From: Clostridia bacterium
GTDB lineage: Bacteria > Bacillota > Clostridia > TANB77 > CAG-508
NCBI GenBank assembly: GCA_900759475.1
Contig: CAAEVK010000020.1
Location: forward strand, 1 to 20,585
DNA length: 20,585 bases
Direction of reading: 5' to 3'
Shown: piece after piece, positions 7,337 to 14,706 of the stretch
Numbering within the stretch: position 1 is the first letter of the stretch
How the letters are laid out: every line of letters begins with the position of its first letter
Translations under genes and position numbers: made by a program
The notes under the pieces: model-generated
Told to the model about the DNA's origin: nothing
Database searches by the model: none
What the model saw: only the letters and a program-made list of their open reading frames with translations

Positions 7337-7646
7337 ATGAAAATAAAAAAAGGTGATAATGTTCAAGTTTTATCTGGAAATGATAAAGGAAAAACAGGAG
7401 AAGTTTTAGAAATAATACCCAAAACACGGAAAAGTAGTGGTAAAAGGAGTAAATATAAGAAAAAAACATATAAAACCAAAAAAACAAGGTGAAGAAGGTG
7501 GCATTATTTCAGTAGAATGTGCAATTCATAATGCCAAATTAGCAGTTGTTTGTCCAAAATGCAACAAACCTACAAGAATTGGTTATGAGATAGAAAAAGA
7601 TGAAAAAGTTCGTGTTTGTAAAAAATGTGGAGCTAAAATTAAATAG
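7337..7646 (+). CDS. rplX: 50S ribosomal protein L24 (uL24), encoded with a +1 frameshift at CGG
   Basis: L24 is an assembly-initiating 23S rRNA-binding protein with a KOW fold. Translation starts at ATG 7337 (GAGGTG 8 bases upstream) and runs MKIKKGDNVQVLSGNDKGKTG in one frame. At codon 31 the frame meets CGG (7427-7429). The rest of L24 (VVVKGVNIRKKH and onward) lies in the +1 frame, to TAG at 7644-7646. Skipping the C gives PKTGKVVVKGVN, a close match to the family, and a normal 102-residue protein. Without the shift, translation stops at TGA 7490-7492 with unrelated sequence. The C-terminal half carries a zinc-ribbon-like CPKC...CKKC pair. I see no other L24 candidate in the cluster, and the gene is in its canonical place, so a pseudogene is implausible. 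Alternatives are an assembly error or transcript editing. Confidence 0.93.
7427..7429 (+). other. CGG codon acting as +1 frameshift site in rplX
   Basis: In-frame CGG follows ACA. Skipping C and reading GGA as Gly31 joins IIPKT to GKVVVKG. No Shine-Dalgarno-like stimulator lies immediately upstream, and P-site re-pairing (ACA to CAC) is poor, so the CGG triplet itself seems to be the signal. Confidence 0.85.
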
Positions 7647-7662
7647 AAAGGAGGAAAGATAA

Positions 7663-8202
7663 GTGGAAAAGTTAAAAGAACAATATCAAAAAGAAGTTGT
7701 ACCTGCATTAATGAAAAAATTTCAATATAAATCAGTAATGCAAGTACCAAAATTAGATAAAATCGTAATTAATATAGGATTAGGAGATTTAAAAGATAAT
7801 CCTAAAGCATTAGATAATGCAATGAATGATTTACAAATTATAACTGGACAAAAGCCAATTGTAACAAAAGCAAAAAAATCAATTGCAGCATTTAAATTAA
7901 GAGAAGGAGCAAACATTGGACTTAAAGTAACTTTAAGAGCAGGAAAAATGTATGATTTTGCATATAAATTATTCAATGTTGCACTTCCAAGAGTAAGAGA
8001 TTTTAGAGGGGTTTCTGATAGCTCTTTTGATGGAAGAGGAAATTATTCAATGGGAGTAAAAGAACAATTAATATTCCCAGAAATTGAATATGACAAAATT
8101 GATAAACTAAGAGGAATGGATATTTGTTTTACAACAACAGCTAAAACAGATGAAGAAGCAAAAGAATTGCTTACTTTATTAGGTATGCCATTTAAAAAAT
8201 AA
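7663..8202 (+). CDS. rplE: 50S ribosomal protein L5 (uL5)
   Basis: L5 binds 5S rRNA with L18 and contacts P-site tRNA and the 30S head. The 179-residue product matches family length. Motifs include KIVINIGLGD, TGQKPIVTKAKKSIAAFKLREG and the central RVRDFRGVSDSSFDGRGNYS, with ending LLTLLGMPFKK. A GTG start at 7663 follows AAAGGAGG with good spacing. It lies 16 bases after rplX. Confidence 0.98.
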   Translation: MEKLKEQYQKEVVPALMKKFQYKSVMQVPKLDKIVINIGLGDLKDNPKALDNAMNDLQIITGQKPIVTKAKKSIAAFKLREGANIGLKVTLRAGKMYDFAYKLFNVALPRVRDFRGVSDSSFDGRGNYSMGVKEQLIFPEIEYDKIDKLRGMDICFTTTAKTDEEAKELLTLLGMPFKK

Positions 8203-8227
8203 ACTAAAAACTTAGAAAGGAGAAGCC

Positions 8228-8413
8228 ATGGCTAAAAAATCATTAATTATTAAACAACAAAGAGAACAAAAATATAAAACCAGAGAGTATAATAGATGCA
8301 AATTATGTGGAAGACCACATAGCTATATTAGAAAATATGGAATTTGCCGTGTGTGCTTTAGAGAATTAGCTCATAAGGGTGAGATACCAGGGGTTAAGAA
8401 AGCTAGCTGGTAA
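8228..8413 (+). CDS. rpsN: 30S ribosomal protein S14, zinc-binding type (uS14)
   Basis: S14 completes the 30S head. This is the short, 61-residue zinc form (type Z) with Cys24-x2-Cys27 and Cys40-x2-Cys43, as in Bacillus rpsNA and Thermus. The zinc-independent form is about 89 residues. AAAGGAG precedes ATG 8228. It is followed by a 169-base spacer containing the second copy of the intergenic hairpin element. Confidence 0.97.
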   Translation: MAKKSLIIKQQREQKYKTREYNRCKLCGRPHSYIRKYGICRVCFRELAHKGEIPGVKKASW

Positions 8414-8423
8414 TAGATAAAAT

Positions 8424-8541
8424 AAATGAAAAGCTTGGTCTTTTGTTGTCAAGTGTTGTAAAAATTTTTTTAATGTACACATGTACAATTTTAAAAATTT
8501 TACTAGCTTTCCTAACAATACTTGCTTTTGATTTGTTTAAA
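8424..8541 (+). repeat. Intergenic hairpin element, copy 2 (rpsN-rpsH spacer)
   Basis: This is the same element as 7179-7299, in the same orientation. CAAGTGTTGT and ACAATACTTG pair over ten bases with one G-U pair, and an inner TGTAC-ACAT-GTACA hairpin caps an AT-rich stem. The paired arms are better preserved here than in copy 1. Confidence 0.7.
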
Positions 8542-8582
8542 GAGTTAAAAAAATGTATTATTTTAAGATAGGAGGTAAGCGA

Positions 8583-8981
8583 ATGAATACAACTGATCCA
8601 ATAGCAGATATGTTAACAAGAATAAGAAATGCCAGTAGTTCTAAATTTAAAACAGTAGATATTCCAGCATCAAATATAAAAAGAGCTATTGCAGATATAT
8701 TATTTAAAGAAGGATACATTAAGGCCTATGAAGAAATGAAAGATGATGCACAAGGGGTAATTAGAATTTCTTTAAAATATGATGATAAAGGTGTAAAGGT
8801 AATTTCTGGATTAAAAAGAATTAGTAAACCAGGATTAAGAGTATATGCATCTAAGGAAGAACTTCCAAGAGTTTTAAATGGACTAGGAATTGCTTTGATT
8901 TCAACATCAAAAGGCATTATGACAGATAGAGAGGCAAGAAAAGAAAACTTAGGTGGAGAAGTACTAGCTTATATATGGTAG
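8583..8981 (+). CDS. rpsH: 30S ribosomal protein S8 (uS8)
   Basis: S8 is a primary 16S rRNA binder and in E. coli represses the spc operon. The 132-residue product starts at ATG 8583 (MNTTDPIADMLTRIRNA), with GGAGG at 8571-8575. An upstream ATG at 8553 would add ten residues foreign to the family. The C-terminal motif STSKGIMTDREA (residues 107-118) and the GGEVLAYIW end are typical. Confidence 0.97.
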   Translation: MNTTDPIADMLTRIRNASSSKFKTVDIPASNIKRAIADILFKEGYIKAYEEMKDDAQGVIRISLKYDDKGVKVISGLKRISKPGLRVYASKEELPRVLNGLGIALISTSKGIMTDREARKENLGGEVLAYIW

Positions 8982-8995
8982 TTATGTAATTTAAG

Positions 8996-9035
8996 ATGAG
9001 TACTGTGAAAATGTAGAGTTTATGACACAGCTCAT
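8996..9035 (+). other. Stem-loop in the rpsH-rplF spacer
   Basis: ATGAG-TA-CTGTG (8996-9007) pairs with CACAG-CTCAT (9026-9035), ten base pairs interrupted only by a TA bulge, with an 18-base loop. No U-tract follows and the rplF ribosome binding site begins about 23 bases later. Confidence 0.6.
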
Positions 9036-9073
9036 AATACAAAACTAAAAAAATAGAAAGGAGAAAAGCTACA

Positions 9074-9613
9074 ATGTCAAGAATAGGAAACGCTCCTATT
9101 ACAGTGCCAGCAGGTGTTGAGGTTACACTAGATGGAAATAAAATGACTGTAAAAGGACCAAAAGGAACACTTACAAGAGAATTTCATAATAATATGAAAA
9201 TTACAATTGATGGAAATGTTATTACTGTTGCAAGACCAGATGATGAAGCAGAAAATAGAAGCTTACATGGTTTAACAAGAACATTAATCCACAATATGAT
9301 AGAAGGAACTGTTAATGAATATACTAGAAAACTAGAAGTAAATGGTGTTGGATATAGAGCAGCAAAGCAAGGAAATAAGTTAGTTTTAACATTGGGATAT
9401 TCTCATCCGGTAGAAATGGTAGAACCAGAAGGTATAAAATTTGAAGTTCCAAATCCAAACGAAATAATTGTAAGAGGCGTAGATAAAGAATTGGTTGGGC
9501 AAACAGCAGCAGTTATTAGAACAAAGAGACCACCAGAAGTATATAGAGGTAAGGGTATTAAATATGCTGAAGAAACAATTAGACGTAAGGAAGGAAAAGC
9601 AGGTAAAAAATAA
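9074..9613 (+). CDS. rplF: 50S ribosomal protein L6 (uL6)
   Basis: L6 sits near the factor-binding site of the large subunit. The 179-residue product begins MSRIGNAPITVPAGV, with KGPKG at residues 27-31, the NGVGYRA repeat motif at about 90-96, and the C-terminal signature RTKRPPEVYRGKGIKY. AAAGGAG lies upstream. Length and order are ordinary. Confidence 0.98.
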   Translation: MSRIGNAPITVPAGVEVTLDGNKMTVKGPKGTLTREFHNNMKITIDGNVITVARPDDEAENRSLHGLTRTLIHNMIEGTVNEYTRKLEVNGVGYRAAKQGNKLVLTLGYSHPVEMVEPEGIKFEVPNPNEIIVRGVDKELVGQTAAVIRTKRPPEVYRGKGIKYAEETIRRKEGKAGKK

Positions 9614-9624
9614 AATTTTAAATG

Positions 9625-9670
9625 AATAGTTTTGTTACACTTGCTCTCAATTTAAAGTTAGAAAACTATT
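9625..9670 (+). other. Stem-loop in the rplF-rplR spacer
   Basis: AATAGTTTT (9625-9633) pairs perfectly with AAAACTATT (9662-9670) around a 28-base loop. It occupies most of the 77-base gap and ends just before AAAGGAG of rplR. Confidence 0.55.
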
Positions 9671-9690
9671 ATAGTTAGAAAGGAGAAATC

Positions 9691-10050
9691 ATGATATCTA
9701 AAGTTAATAGAAAAGAAGTAAGAGCCAAAAAACATTTAAGAGTTCGCAATAAAATAAGTGGTACAGCAGAACGACCAAGACTTTGTGTTTATAGAAGCAA
9801 TAATCATATTTATGCACAAATTATTGACGATGTTGCTGGTACAACTTTAGTTAGTGCTTCAACATTAGACAAAGAAGTAACAACAAAACATGCTAATAAA
9901 GCAGCTGCTAAAGAAGTTGGAACATTAGTTGCAAAAAGGGCATTAGATAAAAAGATTACAAATGTTGTATATGATAGAGGCGGATATATTTATCATGGTG
10001 TAGTTAAAGAATTGGCTGAAGCTGCAAGAGAAGCAGGTTTAGTGTTTTAA
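9691..10050 (+). CDS. rplR: 50S ribosomal protein L18 (uL18)
   Basis: L18 binds 5S rRNA with L5. The 119-residue product has RVRNKISGTAERPRLCVYRSN near residues 17-37 and DRGGYIYHGVVKELAEAAREAGL at the end. Arg28 of ERPRL is encoded by CGA and Arg19 by CGC, both read as arginine. AAAGGAG precedes ATG 9691. Confidence 0.98.
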   Translation: MISKVNRKEVRAKKHLRVRNKISGTAERPRLCVYRSNNHIYAQIIDDVAGTTLVSASTLDKEVTTKHANKAAAKEVGTLVAKRALDKKITNVVYDRGGYIYHGVVKELAEAAREAGLVF

Positions 10051-10071
10051 AAGAGAGGTGAATGAAAAATA

Positions 10072-10563
10072 ATGGAAAATGAAAATTCAGTAGAATTAAA
10101 AGAAAAGGTTGTAGCCATTAGTAGAGTTGCAAAAGTTGTAAAGGGTGGTAGAACTTTTAGATTTAGTGCAGTAGTAGTTGTTGGAGATGGAGCTGGACAC
10201 GTAGGAATAGGAAATGGAAAAGCTTCAGAAGTTCCAGATGCTATTAAAAAAGCAATTGAAGATGCAAAAAAGAATTTAATTGAAGTACCAATTGTTGGGA
10301 CAACAATACCACATGAATATGTTGGAAAATTTGGTTCTGCAAGCGTACTTTTAAAACCAGGATCAGAAGGTACTGGACTTATTGCTGGAGGAAGCGTAAG
10401 ACCTGTATTAGAATTAGCAGGATATAGAGATATTAAAACAAAAGTTCTTGGAACGAACAATCCAAGAAATGTAGTACATGCTACACTAAATGCGTTAAAA
10501 GATATGAAAACAGTAGAACAAGTTGCAAAAATAAGAGGAAAAAAATCAGACGAAATTATATAA
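10072..10563 (+). CDS. rpsE: 30S ribosomal protein S5 (uS5)
   Basis: S5 contributes to decoding fidelity and to the mRNA entry channel. The 163-residue product has KVVKGGRTFRFSAVVVVGDG, GHVGIGNGKASEVPDAI and the second domain with NPRNVVHATLNAL. GAGGTG (10055-10060) is 11 bases before ATG 10072, a long spacing. A closer ATG at 10062 runs to a stop after six codons and cannot be the start. rpmD normally follows rpsE but is missing here. Confidence 0.97.
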   Translation: MENENSVELKEKVVAISRVAKVVKGGRTFRFSAVVVVGDGAGHVGIGNGKASEVPDAIKKAIEDAKKNLIEVPIVGTTIPHEYVGKFGSASVLLKPGSEGTGLIAGGSVRPVLELAGYRDIKTKVLGTNNPRNVVHATLNALKDMKTVEQVAKIRGKKSDEII

Positions 10564-10572
10564 TAGAAATTA

Positions 10573-10630
10573 GAATTTAGAAATTGGAGTAACCAATATA
10601 TTTAAATTTCAAATTCCAAATTCTGAATTC
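10573..10630 (+). other. Strong stem-loop in the rpsE-rplO spacer, where rpmD would be
   Basis: Sixteen-base arms (10573-10588 and 10615-10630) pair with 14 Watson-Crick pairs, one G-U pair and one mismatch. They fill the 96-base gap, which is far too short for L30. No U-tract follows. Confidence 0.65.
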
Positions 10631-10659
10631 TTATATCCGAATAAAAAGGAGGGAAAAAA

Positions 10660-11103
10660 ATGAAACTTGGTGAATTAAAGCCAGCGGTAAAAAGAGAAAC
10701 GAAAAAAAGAGTTGGACGTGGAATAGGTTCTGGTCTTGGAAAAACATCAGGAAGAGGACATAAAGGTCAAAAAGCAAGATCAGGAGGCGGAGTAAGAAGA
10801 GGTTTTGAAGGTGGCCAAACTCCATTATATAGAAGATTACCAAAAAGAGGTTTTACCAATATTCATGCTAAAAATTATACAGAAGTAACACTAACAATGT
10901 TAAATAAAAGTAAAGCAACAGAAATTAGTGCTGAAAGCTTATTAGCAGAAGGAATTATTGGTAAGATAAATGATGGTATTGTTGTATTAGGAACAGGAAA
11001 CATAGACAAGAAATTATCTGTAAAAGCGGTTAGATTTACTACATCTGCTAAAGAAAAAATAGAAGCTTTAGGCGGAAAAGTAGAGGTGATAGAAGTTGTT
11101 TAA
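10660..11103 (+). CDS. rplO: 50S ribosomal protein L15 (uL15)
   Basis: L15 is a late-assembly large-subunit protein with a long basic N-terminal extension. The 147-residue product shows KKRVGRGIGSGLGKTSGRGHKG, GGVRRGFEGGQTPLYRRLPKRGF and a C-terminal globular part ending EVIEVV. AAAAGGAGGG precedes ATG 10660. Its last eight bases overlap the TTG start of secY, so SecY synthesis is probably coupled to L15. Confidence 0.98.
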   Translation: MKLGELKPAVKRETKKRVGRGIGSGLGKTSGRGHKGQKARSGGGVRRGFEGGQTPLYRRLPKRGFTNIHAKNYTEVTLTMLNKSKATEISAESLLAEGIIGKINDGIVVLGTGNIDKKLSVKAVRFTTSAKEKIEALGGKVEVIEVV

Positions 11104-12419
11104 GACTATTAAAAATGCCTTAAAAACTCCAGAAGTTAGAAAAAAATTATTATATACTTTAGTATTAATTATTATTTTTAGATTAGGATGTTTTATAACA
11201 GTACCAGGAGTTGATGCAATTCAACTAAATGATGTTATGAACTCTCGGGGCTAATGGTTTATCAGGGCTAATTGATATTATTTCAGGAGGAGCTTTTTCA
11301 AGATTTTCTATTTTTGCTATGACAATTAGCCCATATATTACGGCATCAATTGTTATTCAATTACTATCAATGATAATTCCATCATTAGAAAAGGCAATTA
11401 AAGAAGGTGGCGAAGAGGGAAAGGCAAAAGTTAACCGTTACACAAAAATGTTAACAATTGTGTTAGCTCTTGTAGAAGGACTAGGAATTTATATTTCTTA
11501 TAGTGGTTCAGGAATATTCGTAAATCCAGGATTTATGACAGGATTTTTAGTAGTTATTTCTTTAATGGCAGGTACAGCATTATTAATGTGGCTTGGAGAA
11601 CAAATTACAAATAAAGGAATAGGAAATGGAATTTCCATTATTATCTTTATTGGTATTATTTCAAGTTTGCCAAGTGTTGTAACAACACTATATGGATTAA
11701 TTATGACACAAACGGGCTTTAGCACAACAGGATTATTAACAGCGTTAGGAATTATTATTGGAGCAATTATATTAGTAGCAGGAGTTGTATTTGTACAAGA
11801 CGCAGAAAGAAGAGTTCCTGTACAATATGCTAAAAAAGTAGTAGGAAGAAAAATGTATGGTGGACAAAATACACATATACCACTTAAATTAGCCATGGCA
11901 GGTGTTATACCAGTAATATTTGCTTCATCATTCATGACATTTCCAGCAATGATTATTCCAATGTTTAATCCAGACATAGCTACAGCAACAGGATTTTGGG
12001 CAGGAGTATATCAATTTTCTCTTGCAACAAGTTCTTCTCAAGTGGGAATAGGCTATACAATAGCCAATGCTATTGTATACTTGCTATTAATTGTAGGATT
12101 TACTTTTTTCTATACATATGCTACATTTAATCCAGCAGAAGTATCAAATAATATTAAGAAAAATGGTGGATTTATTCCAGGAATAAGAGCAGGAAAACCA
12201 ACAACAGATTATTTATCGGCAATTGTTTCTAAGCTAACATGGTTTGGAGGATTATTTTTAAGTATAATTGCAATATTACCAATGCTAATGAGATTTACAA
12301 ATTTAAATGTAGCATTTGGTGGTACCTCTATTTTAATTGTAGTTGGTGTTGCATTAGAAACTGTACAACAATTAGAATCACAATTAGTAATGAGACATTA
12401 TAAAGGATTTTTAGAATAA
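11096..12419 (+). CDS. secY: Protein translocase subunit SecY, encoded with a +1 frameshift at CGG
   Basis: SecY is the membrane channel of the Sec pathway. The best start is TTG 11096, with GAGGTG (11083-11088) 7 bases upstream inside rplO. It gives LFKTIKNALKTPEVRKKL, then the first membrane helix and VPGVDAIQLND. Codon 51 is CGG (11246-11248), followed in that frame by GGC and TAA, which would leave a 52-residue peptide. Skipping the C gives Ser-Gly-Ala-Asn-Gly and then LSGLIDIISGGAFSRFSIFA with PYITASIVIQLL, continuing to TAA at 12417-12419. The full product is 440 residues, normal for SecY, with ten expected membrane segments and the usual C-terminal ESQLVMRHYKGF. The shift lies in the plug region between helices 1 and 2. 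secY is essential and single here, so a disabled copy is unlikely. Confidence 0.94.
11246..11248 (+). other. CGG codon acting as +1 frameshift site in secY
   Basis: In-frame CGG follows TCT. The zero frame ends two codons later (TAA 11252-11254). Skipping C and reading GGG as Gly51 continues the protein for 389 more residues. No upstream Shine-Dalgarno-like stimulator is visible. Confidence 0.87.
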
Positions 12420-12738
12420 AAAAGTCGCTGTAAATGGCGACTTGCTATATAGATTGTGTGGGATGCTACAGATAGCATCCCCTACATGTATTTTATTGTA
12501 TAAGAAAAAATAATATACTTTTTTCAGTAAATGTTATGGTATAATTTTTATTGAAAAAAATATAGTATTATATAGTAAACCCTAAGGAATAAAAAAAAGT
12601 GGCTTCGCCACATGTACAGGTTTGTTTTACAAACCATACAGCCAAAAGAAAATTAACTTTGTTGTTCCGGAAAAATCTGCGATTTTTCCTATACAATAAT
12701 AAATTTACAAAAGCAAATTTTAAAAGGAGGCACAAAGA
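12420..12738 (+). other. Hairpin-rich secY-adk spacer, no gene
   Basis: This 319-base gap has no plausible gene. It holds at least five hairpins: 12422-12443 (AAGTCGC/GCGACTT), 12460-12481 (GGGATGCTA/TAGCATCCC), 12599-12611 (GTGGC/GCCAC), 12619-12635 (GGTTTGT/ACAAACC, extendable by TGTA/TACA) and 12669-12689 (GGAAAAATC/GATTTTTCC). The first two follow secY directly but lack U-tracts, so they would be weak terminators or 3'-end stabilisers. The last three lie in the presumed adk leader downstream of the promoter at 12537-12545. Confidence 0.75.
12537..12545 (+). promoter_or_regulatory. Probable extended -10 promoter for adk-map-infA
   Basis: TGG-TATAAT (12537-12545) is a perfect extended -10 element. 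No good -35 hexamer lies 17 bases upstream, which is acceptable for extended -10 promoters. Transcription would start near 12552 and include the three downstream hairpins in the adk leader. Confidence 0.55.
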
Positions 12739-13404
12739 ATGATAATTGTTATGTTAGGTGCACCGGGTACTGGAAAGGGAACAGTAGGACAAATGCTTTC
12801 AAAAGAATTTGGAATAGTGCATATTTCCAGCGGAGAAATTTTTAGAAGCTATATAAAAAAACATGGCGAAATTGGTAAAAAAATAGAAGAATATGTAATA
12901 AGAGGAGAGCTGGTTCCAGATGAGTTGGCTATTCAATTAATTAGCAAAAGGCTTCACGAAGAAGATACAAAAAAGGGAATGATATTAGATGGATTTCCAA
13001 GGAACATTAACCAAGCATTAGAGCTAGAAAAAATATTACAACAACAAGAAAGAAAAATAGATATTGCCGTAGACTTAAGTTTACCAGATAAAGAGATTAT
13101 TGATAGAATTGTAAAAAGAAGAACTTGTCCAAATCCAGATTGTAGGGCAATTTACAATTTAGACTTTAAACCACCTAAAGTAGAAGGAATTTGTGATAAT
13201 TGTGGTACAAAATTAATTCAAAGAACAGATGATAACGAACAAACAGTAAAACAACGTTTAAAAACATACCATGAAACATCAGAATGTTTAGTAGATTTTT
13301 ATAAACATAAAGATATTCTATATACTGTAAAATTAAATGCAGCATCAGATGTAACTACTATGGGAATTGCAAAAGAAATTAAAGAATATTTAAAAAATCA
13401 TTAA
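12739..13404 (+). CDS. adk: Adenylate kinase with zinc-type LID
   Basis: Adenylate kinase interconverts ATP plus AMP and two ADP. The 221-residue product has the P-loop GAPGTGKG at residues 7-14, the AMP-site motif DGFPRN at 84-89 and a LID domain with four cysteines (130, 135, 152, 155), as in gram-positive zinc-binding enzymes. The first cysteine pair is spaced C-x4-C rather than the usual C-x2-C, a small oddity. The DGFPR arginine is encoded by AGG. AAAGGAGG precedes ATG 12739. map follows after 46 bases, the standard order. Confidence 0.97.
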   Translation: MIIVMLGAPGTGKGTVGQMLSKEFGIVHISSGEIFRSYIKKHGEIGKKIEEYVIRGELVPDELAIQLISKRLHEEDTKKGMILDGFPRNINQALELEKILQQQERKIDIAVDLSLPDKEIIDRIVKRRTCPNPDCRAIYNLDFKPPKVEGICDNCGTKLIQRTDDNEQTVKQRLKTYHETSECLVDFYKHKDILYTVKLNAASDVTTMGIAKEIKEYLKNH

Positions 13405-13450
13405 TGAATAGTTGGAAAAGCCAATAAGACTTTTAAAACGAGGAGAAAAA

Positions 13451-14231
13451 ATGTTTACAATTAAAACAAAAAAAGAAATTGAATATATGAGAGAATCTTG
13501 TAAAATCGTGGCATTAGCACAACAAGCCATTAAAAATGCAATTAAACCAGGAATTAGTACTTGGGAATTAAACAAAATTGCAGAAGATGTTATTTATGCA
13601 AATGGGGCAATTCCATCTTGCAAAAACTATCCAAGTGGAATAAAAGGGATTCCCGCATTTCCAGCAGGAGTTTGCATTTCAGTTAATGATGAGGTTATAC
13701 ATGGTATTCCATCTAAAAAGGTAATTCTAAAAGAAGGAGACATTGTTAGTACAGACCTTTGTGCTTATAAAAATGGTTTTCATGGAGATGCAACCAGAAC
13801 GCATATTGTAGGGGGAAAAGAATGTGCAACAGAGGAAGCAAGAAGGTTAGTAGAAGTTACAGAACAGGCTTTTTTTGAAGGAATTCAATTTGCAAAAGTT
13901 GGTTATCGAATTGGGGATATTTCTCACAGAATAGGAGAATATGTAGAAAAAAATGGGTTTTCGGTTTTAAAAGAATTTCAAGGACATGGAATTGGACAAG
14001 ATATGCATGAAGACCCTGGAGTTCCAAACTATGGAAAGGCAAACAAAGGACTAAGGCTAGAAGCTGGTATGACATTAGCAATTGAACCAATGGTAAATGC
14101 AGGAGGAGCAGATATTGACATATTAGATGACGGGTGGACAGTAGTAACTCTTGACCGGAAGTTTAGCAGCACATTATGAAAATACAATTTTAATTACAGA
14201 AAAAGAACCAGAAATATTGACAATATTGTAA
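13451..14231 (+). CDS. map: Methionine aminopeptidase type I, encoded with a +1 frameshift at CGG
   Basis: The enzyme removes the initiator methionine from nascent proteins. I take ATG 13451 (MFTIKTKKEIEYMRES) as the start because AGGAG lies at 13441-13445; the ATG at 13412 adds a non-family leader. Metal ligands Asp102, Asp113 (in HGDATRTH), His179 (in GHGIG) and Glu212 (in IEPM) are in the first frame. Codon 236 is CGG (14156-14158). Staying in frame gives a short foreign tail ending at 14179. Skipping the C gives DGSLAAHYENTILIT and a 259-residue protein ending at TAA 14229-14231. The fifth conserved ligand, Glu243 (in HYE), lies only in the shifted part, so an active enzyme requires the shift. 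map is essential when single. Confidence 0.94.
14156..14158 (+). other. CGG codon acting as +1 frameshift site in map
   Basis: In-frame CGG follows GAC. Skipping C gives the conserved Asp-Gly-Ser of type I methionine aminopeptidases. The shift is near the 3' end of the gene (codon 236 of 259), unlike early regulatory shifts such as prfB. Confidence 0.87.
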
Positions 14232-14291
14232 TTTTGTTATATACTATATTAGCTAATTGTGAAAAAATACCTAAAATGGGAGGGAAAAACA

Positions 14292-14510
14292 TTGGCAAAA
14301 GAGGATGTTATAGAAGTTGAAGGAACAGTTACAGAAACTCTTCCTAACACAAATTTTAAAGTAGAATTAGAAAATGGGCATCAAATACTAGCTCATATTT
14401 CTGGAAAGCTTAGAATGAATTACATAAAAATTTTACCAGGAGATAAAGTAAAAGTAGAGCTTTCTCCTTACGACTTAACCAAAGGCCGTATTACATGGAG
14501 AGCAAAATAG
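14292..14510 (+). CDS. infA: Translation initiation factor IF-1
   Basis: IF-1 binds the 30S A site during initiation. I chose TTG 14292 because GGGAGGG (14278-14284) is 7 bases upstream. It then begins AKEDVIEVEGTV after the initiator and is exactly 72 residues, the canonical length. A start at 14259 would add eleven residues found in no IF-1 I know. The OB-fold motifs FKVELENGHQILAHISGKLRMN and ILPGDKVKVELSPYDLTKGRITWR are intact. The KOW-domain gene that many Clostridia have between map and infA is absent. Confidence 0.96.
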   Translation: MAKEDVIEVEGTVTETLPNTNFKVELENGHQILAHISGKLRMNYIKILPGDKVKVELSPYDLTKGRITWRAK

Positions 14511-14520
14511 TAGTATATTT

Positions 14521-14541
14521 TAGGGCAACAACCCTATGCCC
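14521..14541 (+). other. Two competing hairpins in the infA-rpmJ spacer
   Basis: TAGGG (14521-14525) can pair with CCCTA (14532-14536), while overlapping GGGCA (14523-14527) can instead pair with TGCCC (14537-14541). The two cannot coexist. Whether the switch means anything is unknown. Confidence 0.4.
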
Positions 14542-14592
14542 ATAATATAAGGATTAATAAATAGTGAAGAATTTGAGATGGGAGGTGGCAAG

Positions 14593-14706
14593 ATGAAAGT
14601 AAGACCATCAGTTAAAAAAATGTGTGAAAAATGTAAAGTAATAAAAAGAAAAGGTGTTATTAGGGTAATTTGTGAAAACCCAAAACATAAACAAAGACAA
14701 GGCTAA
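14593..14706 (+). CDS. rpmJ: 50S ribosomal protein L36 (bL36), zinc type
   Basis: L36 is the smallest large-subunit protein. The 37-residue product begins MKVRPSVKKMCEKCK and carries the zinc ligands CEKC, then a downstream Cys and His in ICENPKH, so it is the C+ form. GGGAGGTGG precedes ATG 14593. It lies in its standard place after infA. Confidence 0.97.
   Translation: MKVRPSVKKMCEKCKVIKRKGVIRVICENPKHKQRQG

Noticed and set aside
13412..13450. Start of map at ATG 13412
   Set aside because: It adds 13 residues not found in the family, while ATG 13451 has AGGAG at proper spacing and the usual N-terminus.
7337..14231. rplX, secY and map as pseudogenes
   Set aside because: Each has a single lesion, full-length conserved sequence on both sides, canonical operon position and good ribosome binding sites. 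All three are normally essential, and I see no second copy in the window.
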